In this document: one piece after another, positions 10,694 through 22,184 of the stretch
Numbering within the stretch: the first letter of the stretch is position 1
Layout of the letters: every line of letters begins with the position of its first letter
Assembly (NCBI GenBank): GCA_964059195.1
Contig: CAXKWD010000003.1
Coordinates: 18,396,606-18,460,605 of the forward strand
Reading direction: 5' to 3'
Length of the DNA stretch: 64,000 nt
Origin: Ectobius pallidus
Taxonomy: Eukaryota > Arthropoda > Insecta > Blattodea > Ectobiidae
Made by a program: the position numbers and the translations under genes
Notes under the pieces: generated by a model
Databases searched by the model: none
Seen by the model: the letters and a program-made list of their open reading frames with translations, nothing else
What the model was told of the DNA's origin: nothing

Positions 10694-11380
10694 ACTTACT
10701 ATTACAGGAGTGTGAATCAGGTTGCTGGTGAAATTTTGTTACCAATCGCTGGTGCAGTGGTGTAAGTTGTATGGAATTGGCAATTATGACACCTACTAAA
10801 CAATTTTAATCTTAAAACCAGTAAGTAATGTATTATTTCATCATCTTAATACTGAAAAGTCTGTAATAATGGCACTTGGCGTCTTTAGAAATTTCATGCC
10901 ATAGTTCTTATGAACACAATTGAAACTGTCAGCATATACTTAACTTAGTTTTAATAAATTTTACTTGCTATCATTATGCCGCTCATTTATATTAGATTAA
11001 TTGTGCAGTGAGATGAAGAACTTAACAACAGATTTTTATATTTTCAGACTCAATTATTTGTACTGCCCTGCAAAATAGTTGCTGTCTTTGTACAAGGCAT
11101 TTCATGCCACTAGCCTCGATCTGGTACTACTGTCAAAATCTCACATTTCCATGTCATTGCTTGTGCTCTTGTCCTCAAAGTAATATTTTATTTGTAGATG
11201 TTTCAAAGTTGTGGTAATGTCACCCACCACATAAATGTAAGTTACAACAATCTTATATAGTACTGATGTATCTAACAAGTAAGGAAAGATGATAGTAGAA
11301 AAGTGCACAGAACGTTTGTAGGTAATGCCCCGGTGTTTCAATCCGGAACAAAAGCATTGCAAGTAGATTTGTAAATAAAT
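10694..11380. other. Intergenic DNA
   Basis: No gene or recognisable repeat. Confidence 0.35.
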
Positions 11381-11384
11381 TTGT

Positions 11385-11645
11385 GTTAGCGTCCATGGAT
11401 CCACAGGCTGGGTTCAATCCCTGATACCTCCTCGGATTTATCTGAAGTATGGAGGTCTGGAACGGGATACCCTCAGCCTGAGGATCCAAAGTGAGAAGCT
11501 ACTTGATTAAGAAATTGTAATTAATGGCCTTGGGTGTCAGCATGTTGACCACGTGCACCCCAATTCTGCATCTGTCTGTCGTAGATGAGACAAAGGTCGA
11601 ATGGTAGTCCACCCCAAAGGGATTTAGCACCAAGGAATTACTTTA
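11385..11645 (+). repeat. SINE, family A (diverged)
   Basis: Shares the body of the 38858 copy: GAAGCTACTTGAT, a GGTGTCAGCATG-type block, CCCCAATTCTG and GTAGATGA near 11580. A box B-like GGTTCAATCC is at 11411-11420. Confidence 0.55.
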
Positions 11646-11874
11646 TCTTTTTGGTTCTGTGTTGAATAAAAATAAAAAAGACAGACACATGTGCATATTA
11701 AGGAGAACATTGATGAAATAGGAGAGAGTAGAAGCATCAGAATTAAATTAGGTAAAATTCATAGAAGAAAATTGTGGCCGTGTAGGCCTAGTTTCAAATT
11801 TTTAAAGAAGGTATCACGAATGGAGGGACAATCTAATCAGGATAAGCACAATAATATACATTTTTTGTACACAC

Positions 11875-12399
11875 ATGCTGTTAATGAATAACCCCTAAAT
11901 ATTTTACCTGTGTATAGAGACACAGACAAGCAACTTTTATTAGAAGATTTTTGCTCTATGGATTTAATTTTTTCTGTTACAGCATAAAATCTCTCAGGGC
12001 ATGGCCGCCACCGACTTCTAACATTTGAAAAAATGAGAAAAAAATGGAACCTCTTTGTTAACACTGCAGTTATGAATAAAAAAAACTAATGCAGTGGTGA
12101 CTAGTCATGTGATTAGTCTGTAAATTTTGCAGATTATGGAAACACTAAATTATGATATAGCTGTTGATGAATGATTAAGAATCAGGTTTATATCAAACAC
12201 TAAGAAGGCATGAAATAAATTTAATGAACATTTTAATCCTATTTTGCTTCATTATTGACTTACAAGCCCCAAATTGTAATGACTTTAATGCTGTGTAGCA
12301 TTCACATTTTATGTCATAGAGCAAAAATCTCAAAAGTTGCTTGTCTATGTCCCCTCTATGCACAGGTAAAATATTTCAATGTTATTTATTAACACCCTG
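11875..12399. mobile_element. Tc1/mariner-type MITE, family M1 (diverged copy)
   Basis: Same family as 21317-21935. Long inverted ends share ATTTTACCTGTGTATAGAG and AGACAAGCAACTTTT. The right end is AACACCCTG followed by TA; the left end has decayed (CATGCTGTTAATG). No coding capacity. Confidence 0.7.
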
Positions 12400-12842
12400 T
12401 ATATTGGTATTTCAAAGAACTGACTACACAGGCACCAACATACTGGTGTTGGTGAGTGAATGTGCCTGGCAGTGGAGCTCGAAGCACCGGGGCTAATACC
12501 TTAAAACGCTCTGTACATGTGTAATACTTTTAGTCTGTTTTAGTTATTATGAAAAGAACTTGCCACATTTATTATTATGTGAGTGTTCCTCTAAGAGGAG
12601 AAAGTTGAGCATTGTAATTGTAGTTTATTGTTCACTGTTTGACTCTTGAACAGTGTATTCATTTAATGGTGTCTTGAAGTATTCATGGCTTAAAAGTGCT
12701 TAAAATCTTCAGCAAGGCCAGTAGAATAATACCGGTTAGCACCCCTAAGACCCCCCAAGTAATTTTAATATTGAAGTCTGAAATACAGCACATTATTGTC
12801 TTATTTAATAACAAAAAGGAAACTTTTAAATCTTTAAATGCC
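12400..12842. other. Intergenic DNA
   Basis: No gene or recognisable repeat. Confidence 0.35.
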
Positions 12843-13083
12843 TTTCCCTTTGTGAGCGGAATATGGATATATCTGTGGGTTCACTAGGCTGTACAAAAGA
12901 TGAGACAAATTTTGAATTTAATTTCATGATATTTTGCATAGAGATTGTTACATGGCCTCATTAAACTCGTAAAACAATCTCTATGCAAATTATGATGAAA
13001 AATAAGTGCATAAAGTTAAGAGTATTATTTTTTGTACAGCATATTACCCGTGGATATATCTGTATTCTGCTTGCAAAGGGATA
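12843..13083. repeat. Imperfect palindrome, arms about 110 bp
   Basis: 12843-12952 and 12965-13083 are inverted copies; both hold GCATAGAGATTGTT, GCTGTACAAAA and GATATATC. The loop is about a dozen bases. A hammerhead-like remnant follows at 13137, so this may be the inverted join of another old PLE end; that link is inference. Confidence 0.7.
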
Positions 13084-13129
13084 AGTCATAAACCAACTTT
13101 TGAAGATATCTGTAGCAAGATTGATTCTG

Positions 13130-13170
13130 GAATCAGCTGATGATAAAGGAAAACCTTCAAAACATATATA
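13130..13170 (+). ncRNA. Decayed hammerhead-like motif
   Basis: CTGATGA at 13137-13143, a short stem AAGG/CCTT, then CAAAAC where GAAAC is expected. The context resembles PLE copy 4, but no nuclease block was found here. Confidence 0.35.
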
Positions 13171-13424
13171 GTTGGTAAACTGCCATGCTAAGGAAGAAGG
13201 CAATACCTGCAGAAATTAATTTTTGGTATCGTTGGAATCGTCTCGATGTTTTGCATCATAATACAACCTTGAAAAGCATTTACGTGATTTTTTATTAAAA
13301 ATATAAGGAAAAATCAGCTACTGCATTTGCAATTTTTTCGACATCTACAAAGACAGAAAACAGTAATTAGAGAGACTGTGTATTAATTATTACAGGAAGT
13401 TTGTAACAGTGAAGTTTTCTAATA

Positions 13425-13612
13425 TAGTAATATAAGAAATTAGTCAATTTTGTGACACTTACTTCACTTAAGTCCTCTTGTTTGGAGACTAGTTTCGGGA
13501 AAAATCCATGCAGTCAACCATGGAATGAATATGGGAAGGATTTTTCCCAAAACTAGTCTCCAAACAAGAGTGAAGTAAGTGTCACAAAATTGACTCATTT
13601 CTTATATTACTA
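13425..13612. repeat. Inverted repeat with GAAACTAGTC-like centre
   Basis: Arms 13425-13514 and 13537-13612 are near-perfect inverse copies apart from a 10-base indel. The inner ends carry CCCGAAACTAGTC on the minus strand and CCCAAAACTAGTC on the plus strand, close to the GAAACTAGTCC of the PLE end at 60335, which suggests an old PLE end. Confidence 0.7.
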
Positions 13613-13668
13613 AATTACTGACTGTGCTGATAGAACGCAGTAACTGCAAAAGTGTTGCTTTATAACAA

Positions 13669-14036
13669 AGTGGTCTTCAACCATTTTTTAACTAAAGAGC
13701 CATTTTATTTTTGGTGAAAGACTAGCAGGCCGCAATGGTTTATTGATTATCGAATATCAATAACATGATACTTACACAACACAAATATATCAATTAAATT
13801 ACAAAAACACAAATCACAGTATCATTCTTGAATTTAATGTCGTCCCCTGTATGGCAAACTAGCGAAAGTGCAATACATATATAATGCACTTTCGCTAGTT
13901 TGCCATACAGGGGACGATGTGAGATCTGACACTGTTTCTTTGTCACTAAGTTGTCAATACTGGGTTTATAATTAAGATTAGTATTTGTTTGCGGACCGTC
14001 AGAAATTAAGCCATGGGCTGCACGTTGAAGACCACA
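13669..14036. mobile_element. hAT-like MITE carrying a perfect internal hairpin
   Basis: The ends TGGTCTTCAAC (13671) and GTTGAAGACCA (14024) are inverted and of a common hAT type. Inside, 13841-13872 is an exact inverse of 13885-13916 (32 bp, loop of 12). No target duplication could be read, so the class is tentative. Confidence 0.55.
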
Positions 14037-14289
14037 GCCCACATATAAATTTTCGAAGTTGTTTTATACTTAATGTGTAAATTTCAGTGTCATAGTACTT
14101 TACGACTCACCCTGCCCCCTTTCCACTCGCCACTCGCCTGGCAGCTTCCACCCCTCTCGGCATCTTCCCGCGTGCCGCATGCTCCACTTCCCCACAACGC
14201 ATACCTTCATGCCTGTAGCAGTTGCTCAACGCCGGTAATGAATAATTCCAATTGATATGTCACCTAATATTTCACAATAAAGAAAGCCC

Positions 14290-15060
14290 CTTGCACCTCT
14301 ACATAATATTCCACAATTATAAAAACGACCCTTCCAACAAAATAGGCTATTTCACAATACAAAAAATGCCCTTGTACCATACATAATATTTCATAATTAT
14401 AAAAAAGCCGTATTATAACATAAAATGTGGCTTAATTGATGCAGGAAAATTCCCTTGTACCAACACTACTTATAAAAACCGATTCTTGCATTAAAACTCA
14501 TGAAATCCCCCTAACATAACTCTAATATACGAAAGCTTCCTTCAGTGCTCAACATTCACTCGTAGCGTAGTGGTCAAGACTCCTAGCTATAATGCTAGGG
14601 GTCCCGGGTTAGAATCCCGGTCGATCCAAAATTTACTATATAAATATAATATTCCACAATTATAAAAACGACCCTTCCAACAAAATAGGCTATTTCACAA
14701 TACAAAAAATGCCCTTGTACCATACATAATATTTCATAATTATAAAAAAGCCGTATTATAACATAAAATGTGGCTTAATTGATGCAGGAAAATTCCCTTG
14801 TACCAACACTACTTATAAAAACCGATTCTTGCATTAAAACCCCCTAACATAACTCTAATATACGAAAGCTTCCTTCAGTGCTCAACATTCACTCGTAGCG
14901 TAGTGGTCAAGACTCCTAGCTATAATCCTGGTCGATCCAAAATTTACTATTAGGAATAGGTCTCAAATAGATAGGTAGGTAGGGTGAAGAGGAGGTGAGA
15001 GGAAGAGAGGAAGGAGACGGGAAAGGAAAAGAAGAAGAGAATAAAGAAGAAACAAACTAT
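14290..15060 (+). repeat. Tandem duplication containing a tRNA-like SINE head (family C)
   Basis: 14301-14640 is repeated at 14649-14952. Each unit ends with a tRNA-derived head (CACTCGTAGCGTAGTGG, then GGTTAGAATCCC). The second unit lacks about 22 bases of the T-arm region (GCTAGGGGTCCCGGGTTAGA) and the 9-base TCATGAAAT. After the second unit comes a purine-rich tail, GGAATAGGTCTCAAATAG then GAGGAAGAG repeats, which recurs inverted at 26340-26450. Confidence 0.75.
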
Positions 15061-16475
15061 TTTTTCTGTTTCATCAGTTCATTAAGAGATGGCTTTACCG
15101 TCGCTTCTAGTAGTTCAAATGCCACCGCTAGGGGAGGGATTGAGAGTAGGAGTGGGGGACTCGGGTGAGTCGCAATGTACGAATTTCCCGTTGAAAGTGA
15201 AGAGAAATTGATTAAACTTTGGTCTCGTTTTCAAGTTCGTGTAGTGACTGCCTTTTTCCTTAGCAGGGCAATAAATATACTTAATAGTATATATATTTCC
15301 ATACTCAGTCTTGCTGCAAATGTCAACACTTCAGTGTGCTATTTCTTATTAATATTAATAATTTAGCTTTCATCTATTTTTTCCCTCTGCTGTTGGCATG
15401 GGACCAACTTCAAGACCATCAAATGATTACATTGTGCAAGTGTTATGTTTTTGAGAGTTTATGAATTAATGTGGAGGAATTATGTAAGCGAGTGCGTGAA
15501 ATGAGTTGTAATTTGTTGTCATTTATGTTGTGTGTGTCTTAAATTTATTTTCATATCTACTTACATTTTCTTCATTCAGTATTTTGGAGACGAATGTATC
15601 TGTGGGTAAACAAAAGACTTACTGGGTCGATTTAATTGATAATGCCCTAAACTTAATATTATTTTGCATTAATCGAAGTACAAATTATCTTTACTATCTT
15701 CATTTTCTGATATTAGAACAAGTTGCCTTTCATTTTTAATAACACGGTACAGTTACACATTTTCTTGTGTTTGTTAAAGACACATTTTCGTGATTCGTAT
15801 TAAAGAGAGGATGCTGTAAAGAAAGAGTATGTATAGAGGGAATCTGAAAGTGTTGAATGGTGTCTTTTCAAAATGTTGCAGTTACATTCTTGTGATATTT
15901 AAGGTTTGTATATATATGTTTCTTAGGATATATAGATAAGCAATATTATTTATTTGGTTGGTATGAAAATGTATATTCTATGAAATTAAATATGAACAAT
16001 AAATTGAGAACATTTTCTTTTTGCAGAATGAAAGTGCAGAGTTTTGTCTTACAATGTACAATGAAACTTCTCCTAGTGAACACACCTGAATAGCAGATGC
16101 TTCTGTATAATGGATATTTTAAAATTCCCCTGGCTGGAGTCCGTTATCTGTGAGTATATATAGTCGAATAGCAGACATTCTTAATTCAATGGAAAACCAG
16201 CAGCTATTGCCGGCTGGTCATCCCCCGGCATTTACCTTGATATAACTGCTCTTTAATGCTTCAGGGACGCCTGCCATTTGAACACCTTCTCACCCAGTGA
16301 ACGGTTGCCACACTGCACAATACTGCACCAAAAAAAATTGAAAATCATAATAGTTTTAAAGACATCAAAATAAATAGAGAAATCCTCAAACTTAGTCTAT
16401 ACAGAGTATGACTATGAATCTGGCAATTTTGTAACAGCATTTAGTTTGATTTAGTACGAGTGGGGCGAATGCAGC
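15061..16475. other. AT-rich intergenic DNA
   Basis: The first hundred bases probably belong to the family C SINE body (compare 26280-26340). The rest shows no gene or repeat I can name. Confidence 0.35.
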
Positions 16476-16479
16476 TGGA

Positions 16480-17040
16480 GCCATCTTGTAAAACATTTGA
16501 AAGCATTTTAGGTTAAGTACTCGTCCCCAAAATGAAAGCATGAAACAGCTAAAAATCCGGCTTTGAAGTGCATTCCATGATTAGAAAGCGAAACTTGGGA
16601 AAAACGACCTCAGATTAGAGTTCCCTGGCTTAGAAAACCCTTGTAGTGAGTTCCGGCCAAATCGATCAATGTTTGCCCATGGAGGTCTAGATTCATTATC
16701 CCTCTTCCATCTATGTTCAAAATTTCAGATGTCTGTATGCCTTGACATTATAAACAAACGAATTGACCAGGGTGAGCTCACAAAATTGAAGTGATCAGTA
16801 ATTCCATGCGATATGATGAAAAATAGCAATTGTTTTATTTCCAACTTAGACAAAAGAAGGCAAAGCCACCTGCAATTGACTTGACAATTGAAATATAGGT
16901 ACCGAAAACTGATGCTTCGATAGCGGAGAAAATCACGTTTTCTGCCAGTTTTTCACTCATAACTCTCTAACGAAAGCGAAAATTAAAAATCTGGCTTTGA
17001 GGTGCATTCGGCCACCCTTCAGTCCATTTATGTTATGGTC
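16480..17040 (+). repeat. Interspersed repeat R1, long copy
   Basis: Matches 50225-50740 (inverse) and the split copy around 56275-57530. Shared landmarks are GAAACAGCTAAAAATCC, CAATTGA-TTGACAATT, TTTTCTGCCAGTTTTTCACT and GAGGTGCATTCGGCCACCCTT. No coding region recognised; class unknown. Confidence 0.75.
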
Positions 17041-17044
17041 CAAG

Positions 17045-17174
17045 GTAAAATAATTATTGTACAACATTTAGGAAAATAATAATACAAAATAAAATATATA
17101 ATACTGTTGGTAAAATAATTATTGTACAACATTTAGGAAAATAATAATACAAAATAAAATATATAATACTGTTG
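17045..17174 (+). repeat. Two exact 65-bp tandem copies
   Basis: Unit starts at 17045 and again at 17110, each beginning GTAAAATAATTATTGTACAA and ending TACTGTTG. No differences seen, so the duplication is recent. Confidence 0.85.
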
Positions 17175-18240
17175 GTACTTGAATTCAGTAATGCAATCAT
17201 TCATTAAAATTATCTCTCTAAATAATTATCTTTTTCCACTAAGTAAATTTAGAATATATAATTTATTTTTAAGTCTGTATAATTTTTATGGCATTTTTTA
17301 ATAACTTTTAGTTAAATACCTTGTTTATAGGGAATATTTATAGGTTATCAAAATCCTAGCCCTAATATAGATTTATTTATTGCAATTTTCTAGAAAAGGC
17401 TAACAATTTAGTTTAAATTTTGAACATGCGGTGTTTATACTAAGAGTTAAAACTTTTGTTCGAAACATTTTTGAAAAATATCCGAAGGGAAGGTATAAGC
17501 CACGCACTGTTTGTAGAAACTCAGTCTTGCTTGATGAACAATAAAGCTTTGCATCAGGTTAAAACAATTGAATATGTGCTCTTTGCAATACAGCCTTTTA
17601 TTATATATCAGTCAGAATGTGAAGTGAGAAAGATGTATTGTTGGCCATGCTTAGGGTAAAGAAAGTTATGTGCATTAATCAGATTTTATTGGTGTTATAT
17701 ATCCTTTTGGATACTATATGTATTGTGGTAACGTTCCATTTTTACAACCAATTTACTTAAAGAGAATGTCATACTTAATGTATTGTAGGCCTACTAAGAG
17801 GAAAAACTTTTATTTAGGCAGAGGAAGTTAATGTGTTTCACTCAGAGCTGCTTCTCATTGTGTTCAAAATTCAGGATTGTGTGCAATTCTGTAACAAGAA
17901 TTGGAAGTTTGAGGAGTAACATTTTGGCCCAGACTGTATTGTCTACCCAACATGCAACTTTCCAACTTTTATGAAGTAGGAAATATAAAATGTCAGGTTA
18001 TTGATGCTATAAATTGTAAACAACTTTCACAACTTTAAGCTCTTCTCGTTCTGATGTTATATTTATATAAGTAGAACTGCATGTCTATGCTATAAAGGCT
18101 GAGTTGTGATGGAAGACATAAAAACATGTATGTGCTAAAACACATACTATTTTTTTTTTCATTGGTTATTTTAATTAATTTTTTATTTTATGGGTTAATG
18201 AAATGCCTGTTGTTTTGCACTAGGTATATTCTACAGACAT
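17175..18240. other. AT-rich intergenic DNA
   Basis: No gene or repeat recognised. Confidence 0.35.
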
Positions 18241-18282
18241 ACATTTGGCTGAGAATGAGGGACTGTCATAGATATTACAGAT

Positions 18283-18585
18283 GGATATATATGCATTCAT
18301 GAACCAGAGATTATTGTCTCTGTTGGACATTACATGAGAATATTATAGGAGAAAAATTTCCTCTTACACTGGGATTTGAACCCAGGACCTTTGGCTATCC
18401 GTGCCACTGCTCTACCAACTGAGCTTAGCCAGAGTTCACTTCATAGCACCAGATGGAACCTCTCTCCTATAACTGATTGCCCTTAATATTCTCATGTTAA
18501 TGTCCAACAGAGACAATAATCTGTGGTTCATGGATGCATATATATCACTCTTGAATGTTAACTATACAGTAACAGTGGAAACCCG
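18283..18585 (-). repeat. Family B SINE inside a 60-bp inverted repeat
   Basis: The flanks 18283-18343 and 18484-18545 are inverse copies (ATTATTGTCTCTGTTGGACA on one side). Between them is a tRNA-like unit on the minus strand with box B GGTTCAAATCCC and box A-like AGCTCAGTTGG. Confidence 0.7.
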
Positions 18586-18619
18586 GTTAATATTGTTAAT
18601 ATTCTTATATGGTTATTTA

Positions 18620-18828
18620 CAATGGGGGTGTACTGCAACTTAGGCCTGTGACTGTCGCCGATGTGCTAGAATTTTGTCCCGCAGGTGTTCTTTTACATGC
18701 CAGTAAATCTACTGACATGGGCCTGTCACATTTGTGCACACATAAATGTCATTGACCTGGGCTGAGGTCAAACCCACAACCTTGGGCACATAAAGCCAGA
18801 GTGATACTAACTGCACCACCCAGGTCGA
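18620..18828 (-). repeat. SINE, family G
   Basis: The minus strand starts GTCGACCTGGGTGGTGCAGT, with a box B-like GGTTGTGGGTTTGACC. A diverged copy lies at 42180-42360 in the same orientation. Confidence 0.55.
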
Positions 18829-18867
18829 CATTTGGGTGAGAATGAGGGACTGTCATAGATATTACAG

Positions 18868-19554
18868 TTTAGTAATTATTTTAGCTTTTGCTTTCATCTA
18901 CTATGTAGTATTTTGAAACCTTCCTGCGGCTTTATTCTGGTTGTTCTTTAATTAAATACCAAATAGCTTATATGCACCGACTTTCTGTGGTATTGCCCAA
19001 GTCTGAAATGACAATTTTACTTAATGCATTAGATCAGGCTTCCAGCACAAAGGTGCATTGCTAAAATGTGAAAGGTGTGACGCAAACTTTTATCTGATAT
19101 TCTGCTGAAATAAATTAATTGGAAAGTTCTATTTATTTTTAAAATTCATCACAGTTATTTTTCGTTCTCTGCATCTGCACTCATTACACAAGATGATGCT
19201 TGCTTATTACATGGCACAAATTTTTATGTAATACAAGAAATTAATTGCTTAGCTTATTAATATTTTGTATTTCTTGCCTCTGTCTCTGCCCTATGCAGCT
19301 TCTTTGAGACAGTCGTGTACATACTTCCCTCTAAAGTGTGAAAATAGCAAAACTTTTCCTATTATTGTGTTACTAGTACATTGCTTTAGCTTTTCATACA
19401 GCATAATGTAATGGCTGATCCACAAATTCGGCCCTCAATGGATGGTGTGTTTATGACGTCTTAACTGACCTGAGAGACCATGGTTTTGGCTAGCAGTGCA
19501 GCTTTGTTGTAGTAGAGTGACGAATAGCCATTTAAAAAGCATGTGACCGTTAAT
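18868..19554. other. Intergenic DNA
   Basis: No gene or repeat recognised. Confidence 0.35.
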
Positions 19555-19795
19555 CAGTCATTACTCAGGTACCAGTTAACCGATTAGGTGCAAAACCAAT
19601 AGGCTTCTTCCCATGATATAAATGCATATATCAAGTTTCATGAAAATCCGATAAAGCGTATTTGAGTTATTGCATGTACACATGAATCGACAGACATTAA
19701 TCGGCCACCATACAATCGCATTAAGTACCATACTGGCACTTAATAAATTTCCTGAATTAGTATAATGAGTTCTTGTAAATATTTTTATAACTAAA
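19555..19795 (-). repeat. Interspersed repeat R2
   Basis: Inverse of 55355-55570 and 62166-62340. Shared landmarks are ATTAAGTGCCAGAATG-like starts, GATAACTCAAATAC, TTTCATGAAACTT and GGAAGAAGCCTATTGAT. Class not known. Confidence 0.7.
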
Positions 19796-19830
19796 TCACT
19801 AGTTATATGTGTTGCTTCCATTTGTTATTA

Positions 19831-20232
19831 CAGGGTGTCCACTGTTCGGGAAAATCCGGGAAAAGGCTGGGAATTTCATATGGTCGGGAAAATCCGGGAA
19901 AAGTCAATGAATTTGTTAAAATATCCGGTAAAATTCGAAAAATTGCAAAGTGGGATCAAAAAGACTAATAGACAATAATATAGGCCTATATGAAAGTACA
20001 TTTAATTAATTTTATTGTTCCTAATTTTTGTATCTGTTATAGCCTAAGTAATTATTGTTTGCAATTACTTTTGTTACTAAAAGTTTTTCTTATTTAAAGT
20101 ATGTATAATCATATAATTTTTCTTACAGTTATTAGAAAGTGCTTCATATTTTTGTCGGGAATTTCTGAAATTATCAATGAAAATCAGGGAATAAGCCGGG
20201 AATTTCTTCAGCATTACTTGGTGGACACCCTG
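19831..20232. mobile_element. Short TIR element, hAT-like
   Basis: Begins CAGGGTGTCCA and ends TGGACACCCTG. Inside are repeated TCGGGAAAATCCGGGAAAA units on the left and GGGAATTTC units on the right. The flanks TGTTATTA and CATTACTT are not a clear target duplication. Confidence 0.6.
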
Positions 20233-20566
20233 CATTACTTATTTCCATTTTTAGCTACATGTTTGTGTGAACTGTGCTTCTCGATGTTGGCTGAAATTAT
20301 GCTCTGAAGCTATAATTTATTGTCATAATTTTTCAATGTTCCGGAAGATAAATTACTAGTGTAACAGGTTGCCAGGAATTAAAATTGATATTGATTATCC
20401 TGGCATGCTAAATTATTGCCAGTGCTGCTTCTATTTTTAAAACTGGAATGAAGGATGGGATTGTTTTAAACTGTTTCTGCAGTTGATTTATGCTCATCAC
20501 CATGCTATTAGCTTCTGAATGCAGAGAAATGGCAGATAGATTTTTACATTTCATTTACAATAAGTA

Positions 20567-21220
20567 TGAGGGCCGTCCACAAAGTAAGTTTCCCTGGGGA
20601 CGTTTACACAAACAAAATTTCATGGAAATATTTATTGCAACAGATATAGCAAGTGTTCAGCTATTTTTCAACATATTTGCCACAGGAATTGAGGCATTTG
20701 TCATACCATGGGACCAACTTTTGAACACTTGTGTCGTAGAAGTCTGCCGCCTGGGATTTGAACCACTGTGTGGCAACCATGTCCACCTCTCTGTCATTCT
20801 CTGTCATTTATTGAGGTGTAGGAAAAGATGGAAATCACTGGGAGTGAGATCTGGGCTGTAGGGTGGATATTGAAACATCTCCTAGCCAAACTTTTACATG
20901 AGACTTGCAGAGAGGTGTTGAAGTCTCCACCTTACAGCTCGGACTGTGCATCCAGAGATTTTCATCTTTTCCTACCCCTCAAGAAATGACAGAGAAACGG
21001 AGAAGGTTATCATACAATGGTTCAAAATCAGGCGACAGATTAATACGACACAAGTGTTCAAAAGTTGGTCCCACGGTATGACAAACGTCTCAATTCCTGT
21101 GGCAAATATGTTGAAAAATAGTTGAACACTTGCTATATCCATTGCAATAAACATTTCCATGAAATTTTGTTTTGTTTGTGTCAACAGCCCTAGGAAAACT
21201 TACTTTGTGGCTGGCCCTTG
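20567..21220. mobile_element. Palindromic mariner derivative with transposase ends in both arms
   Basis: TA-flanked; ends are GGGCCGTCCACAAAGTAAG and inverted GGGCCAGCCACAAAGTAAG. About 20567-20740 is the inverse of 21043-21220. The plus strand 20880-21120 encodes a mariner-type C-terminus: PPYSSDCASRDFHLFLPLKK (third catalytic Asp in its usual SSD setting), then KLVPRYDKRLNSCGKYVEK and a stop. The left arm carries the same end on the minus strand. The element thus arose by inverted duplication of a mariner 3' end. A solo piece of one arm is at 45690-45770. Confidence 0.8.
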
Positions 21221-21316
21221 TATAATGTGAACATGAAATCTTAAAATAAATATAGAAACATGGAAATTAATAGAGAAGCTTTATTTATCTTGTATTAACA
21301 GTACAGTAAAGATATA

Positions 21317-21935
21317 CAGGGTGTTAATGAATAACACCGAAATATTTTACCTGTGTATAGAGGGGACATAGACAAGCAACTTTTATTAGGACATTTTTGC
21401 TCTATGACGTAAAATGTGTATGCTACAGGGCATTAAAGTCCTTAAAATTTGGTGCTCATAAGTCAATAATTGAGCGAAATAGGGTTAAAATTTTCATTAA
21501 ATTGACTTCATGCCTTCTTAGCGATCGATAAAAACCTGATTCATAATAATTCATCAACAGCTATACCATAATTTAGAATTTTCATAATCTGCAAAATTTA
21601 CTGACTAATCACATGATTGCCTGCCACTGCATTATGTTTTTATTCCTAATTTCAGACCTAACAAAAATGTTTCGTTTGTCTTTTTTTTCCCTCAGAGTTG
21701 TAAGATATCGATCGTCATTTTTTACAATTTTCCCAACCACTACACAATATTCACTGTTCCTTTGTTTCCCATCATTTCAAGTATTAGAAGTCAGTGGCGT
21801 GCATATCCTTGGGAGATTTTATGTTATAACAGGAAGAATTGAATCCATAGAGCAAAAATCTCCTAATAAAAGTTGCTTGTCTATGTCCCCTCTATACACA
21901 GGTAAAATATTTCGGTGTTATTCATTAACACCCTG
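21317..21935. mobile_element. Tc1/mariner-type MITE, family M1
   Basis: TA-flanked (21315-21316 and 21936-21937). TIRs of about 85 bp start CAGGGTGTTAATGAATAACA and remain nearly identical through AGACAAGCAACTTTTATTAG. No open frame of note. Related copy at 11875-12399. Confidence 0.82.
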
Positions 21936-22184
21936 TAGGTGAACAAAAACAAGATATAAATATAACTTTAATAAGATGTATTAAATGCAAAACTCTATAG
22001 GAAGAGGAACTTCGGTCATTCCACACAAAATTTAAAAGGTTATGACAATGTGGTCTCAGATGTTTTGCACATTTAATTTTGTGAATTTTTAAGTTGTGGA
22101 AAGTGAGATTGTCATGTATGAAAGTAATAGGATTGGTGTTTAGTTTAGTGATGGATGAAATATTAGGGGCATTAAGGGAGATAT

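Larger units (their letters stand above)
18241..18867. repeat. 40-bp direct repeat flanking a SINE composite
   Basis: 18241-18280 recurs at 18828-18867 with one mismatch; both contain GAGAATGAGGGACTGTCATA. Between them lie the family B SINE with inverted flanks and a family G SINE. Confidence 0.85.

Noticed and set aside
13669..14036. 8-bp target duplication for the hAT-like element
   Set aside because: The flanks do not match convincingly at any end position I tried, so only the inverted ends are claimed.
14574..14635. True tRNA gene
   Set aside because: Box A, box B and an anticodon-like stem are present, but the acceptor stem does not pair and the unit is part of a repeat family with a SINE tail.
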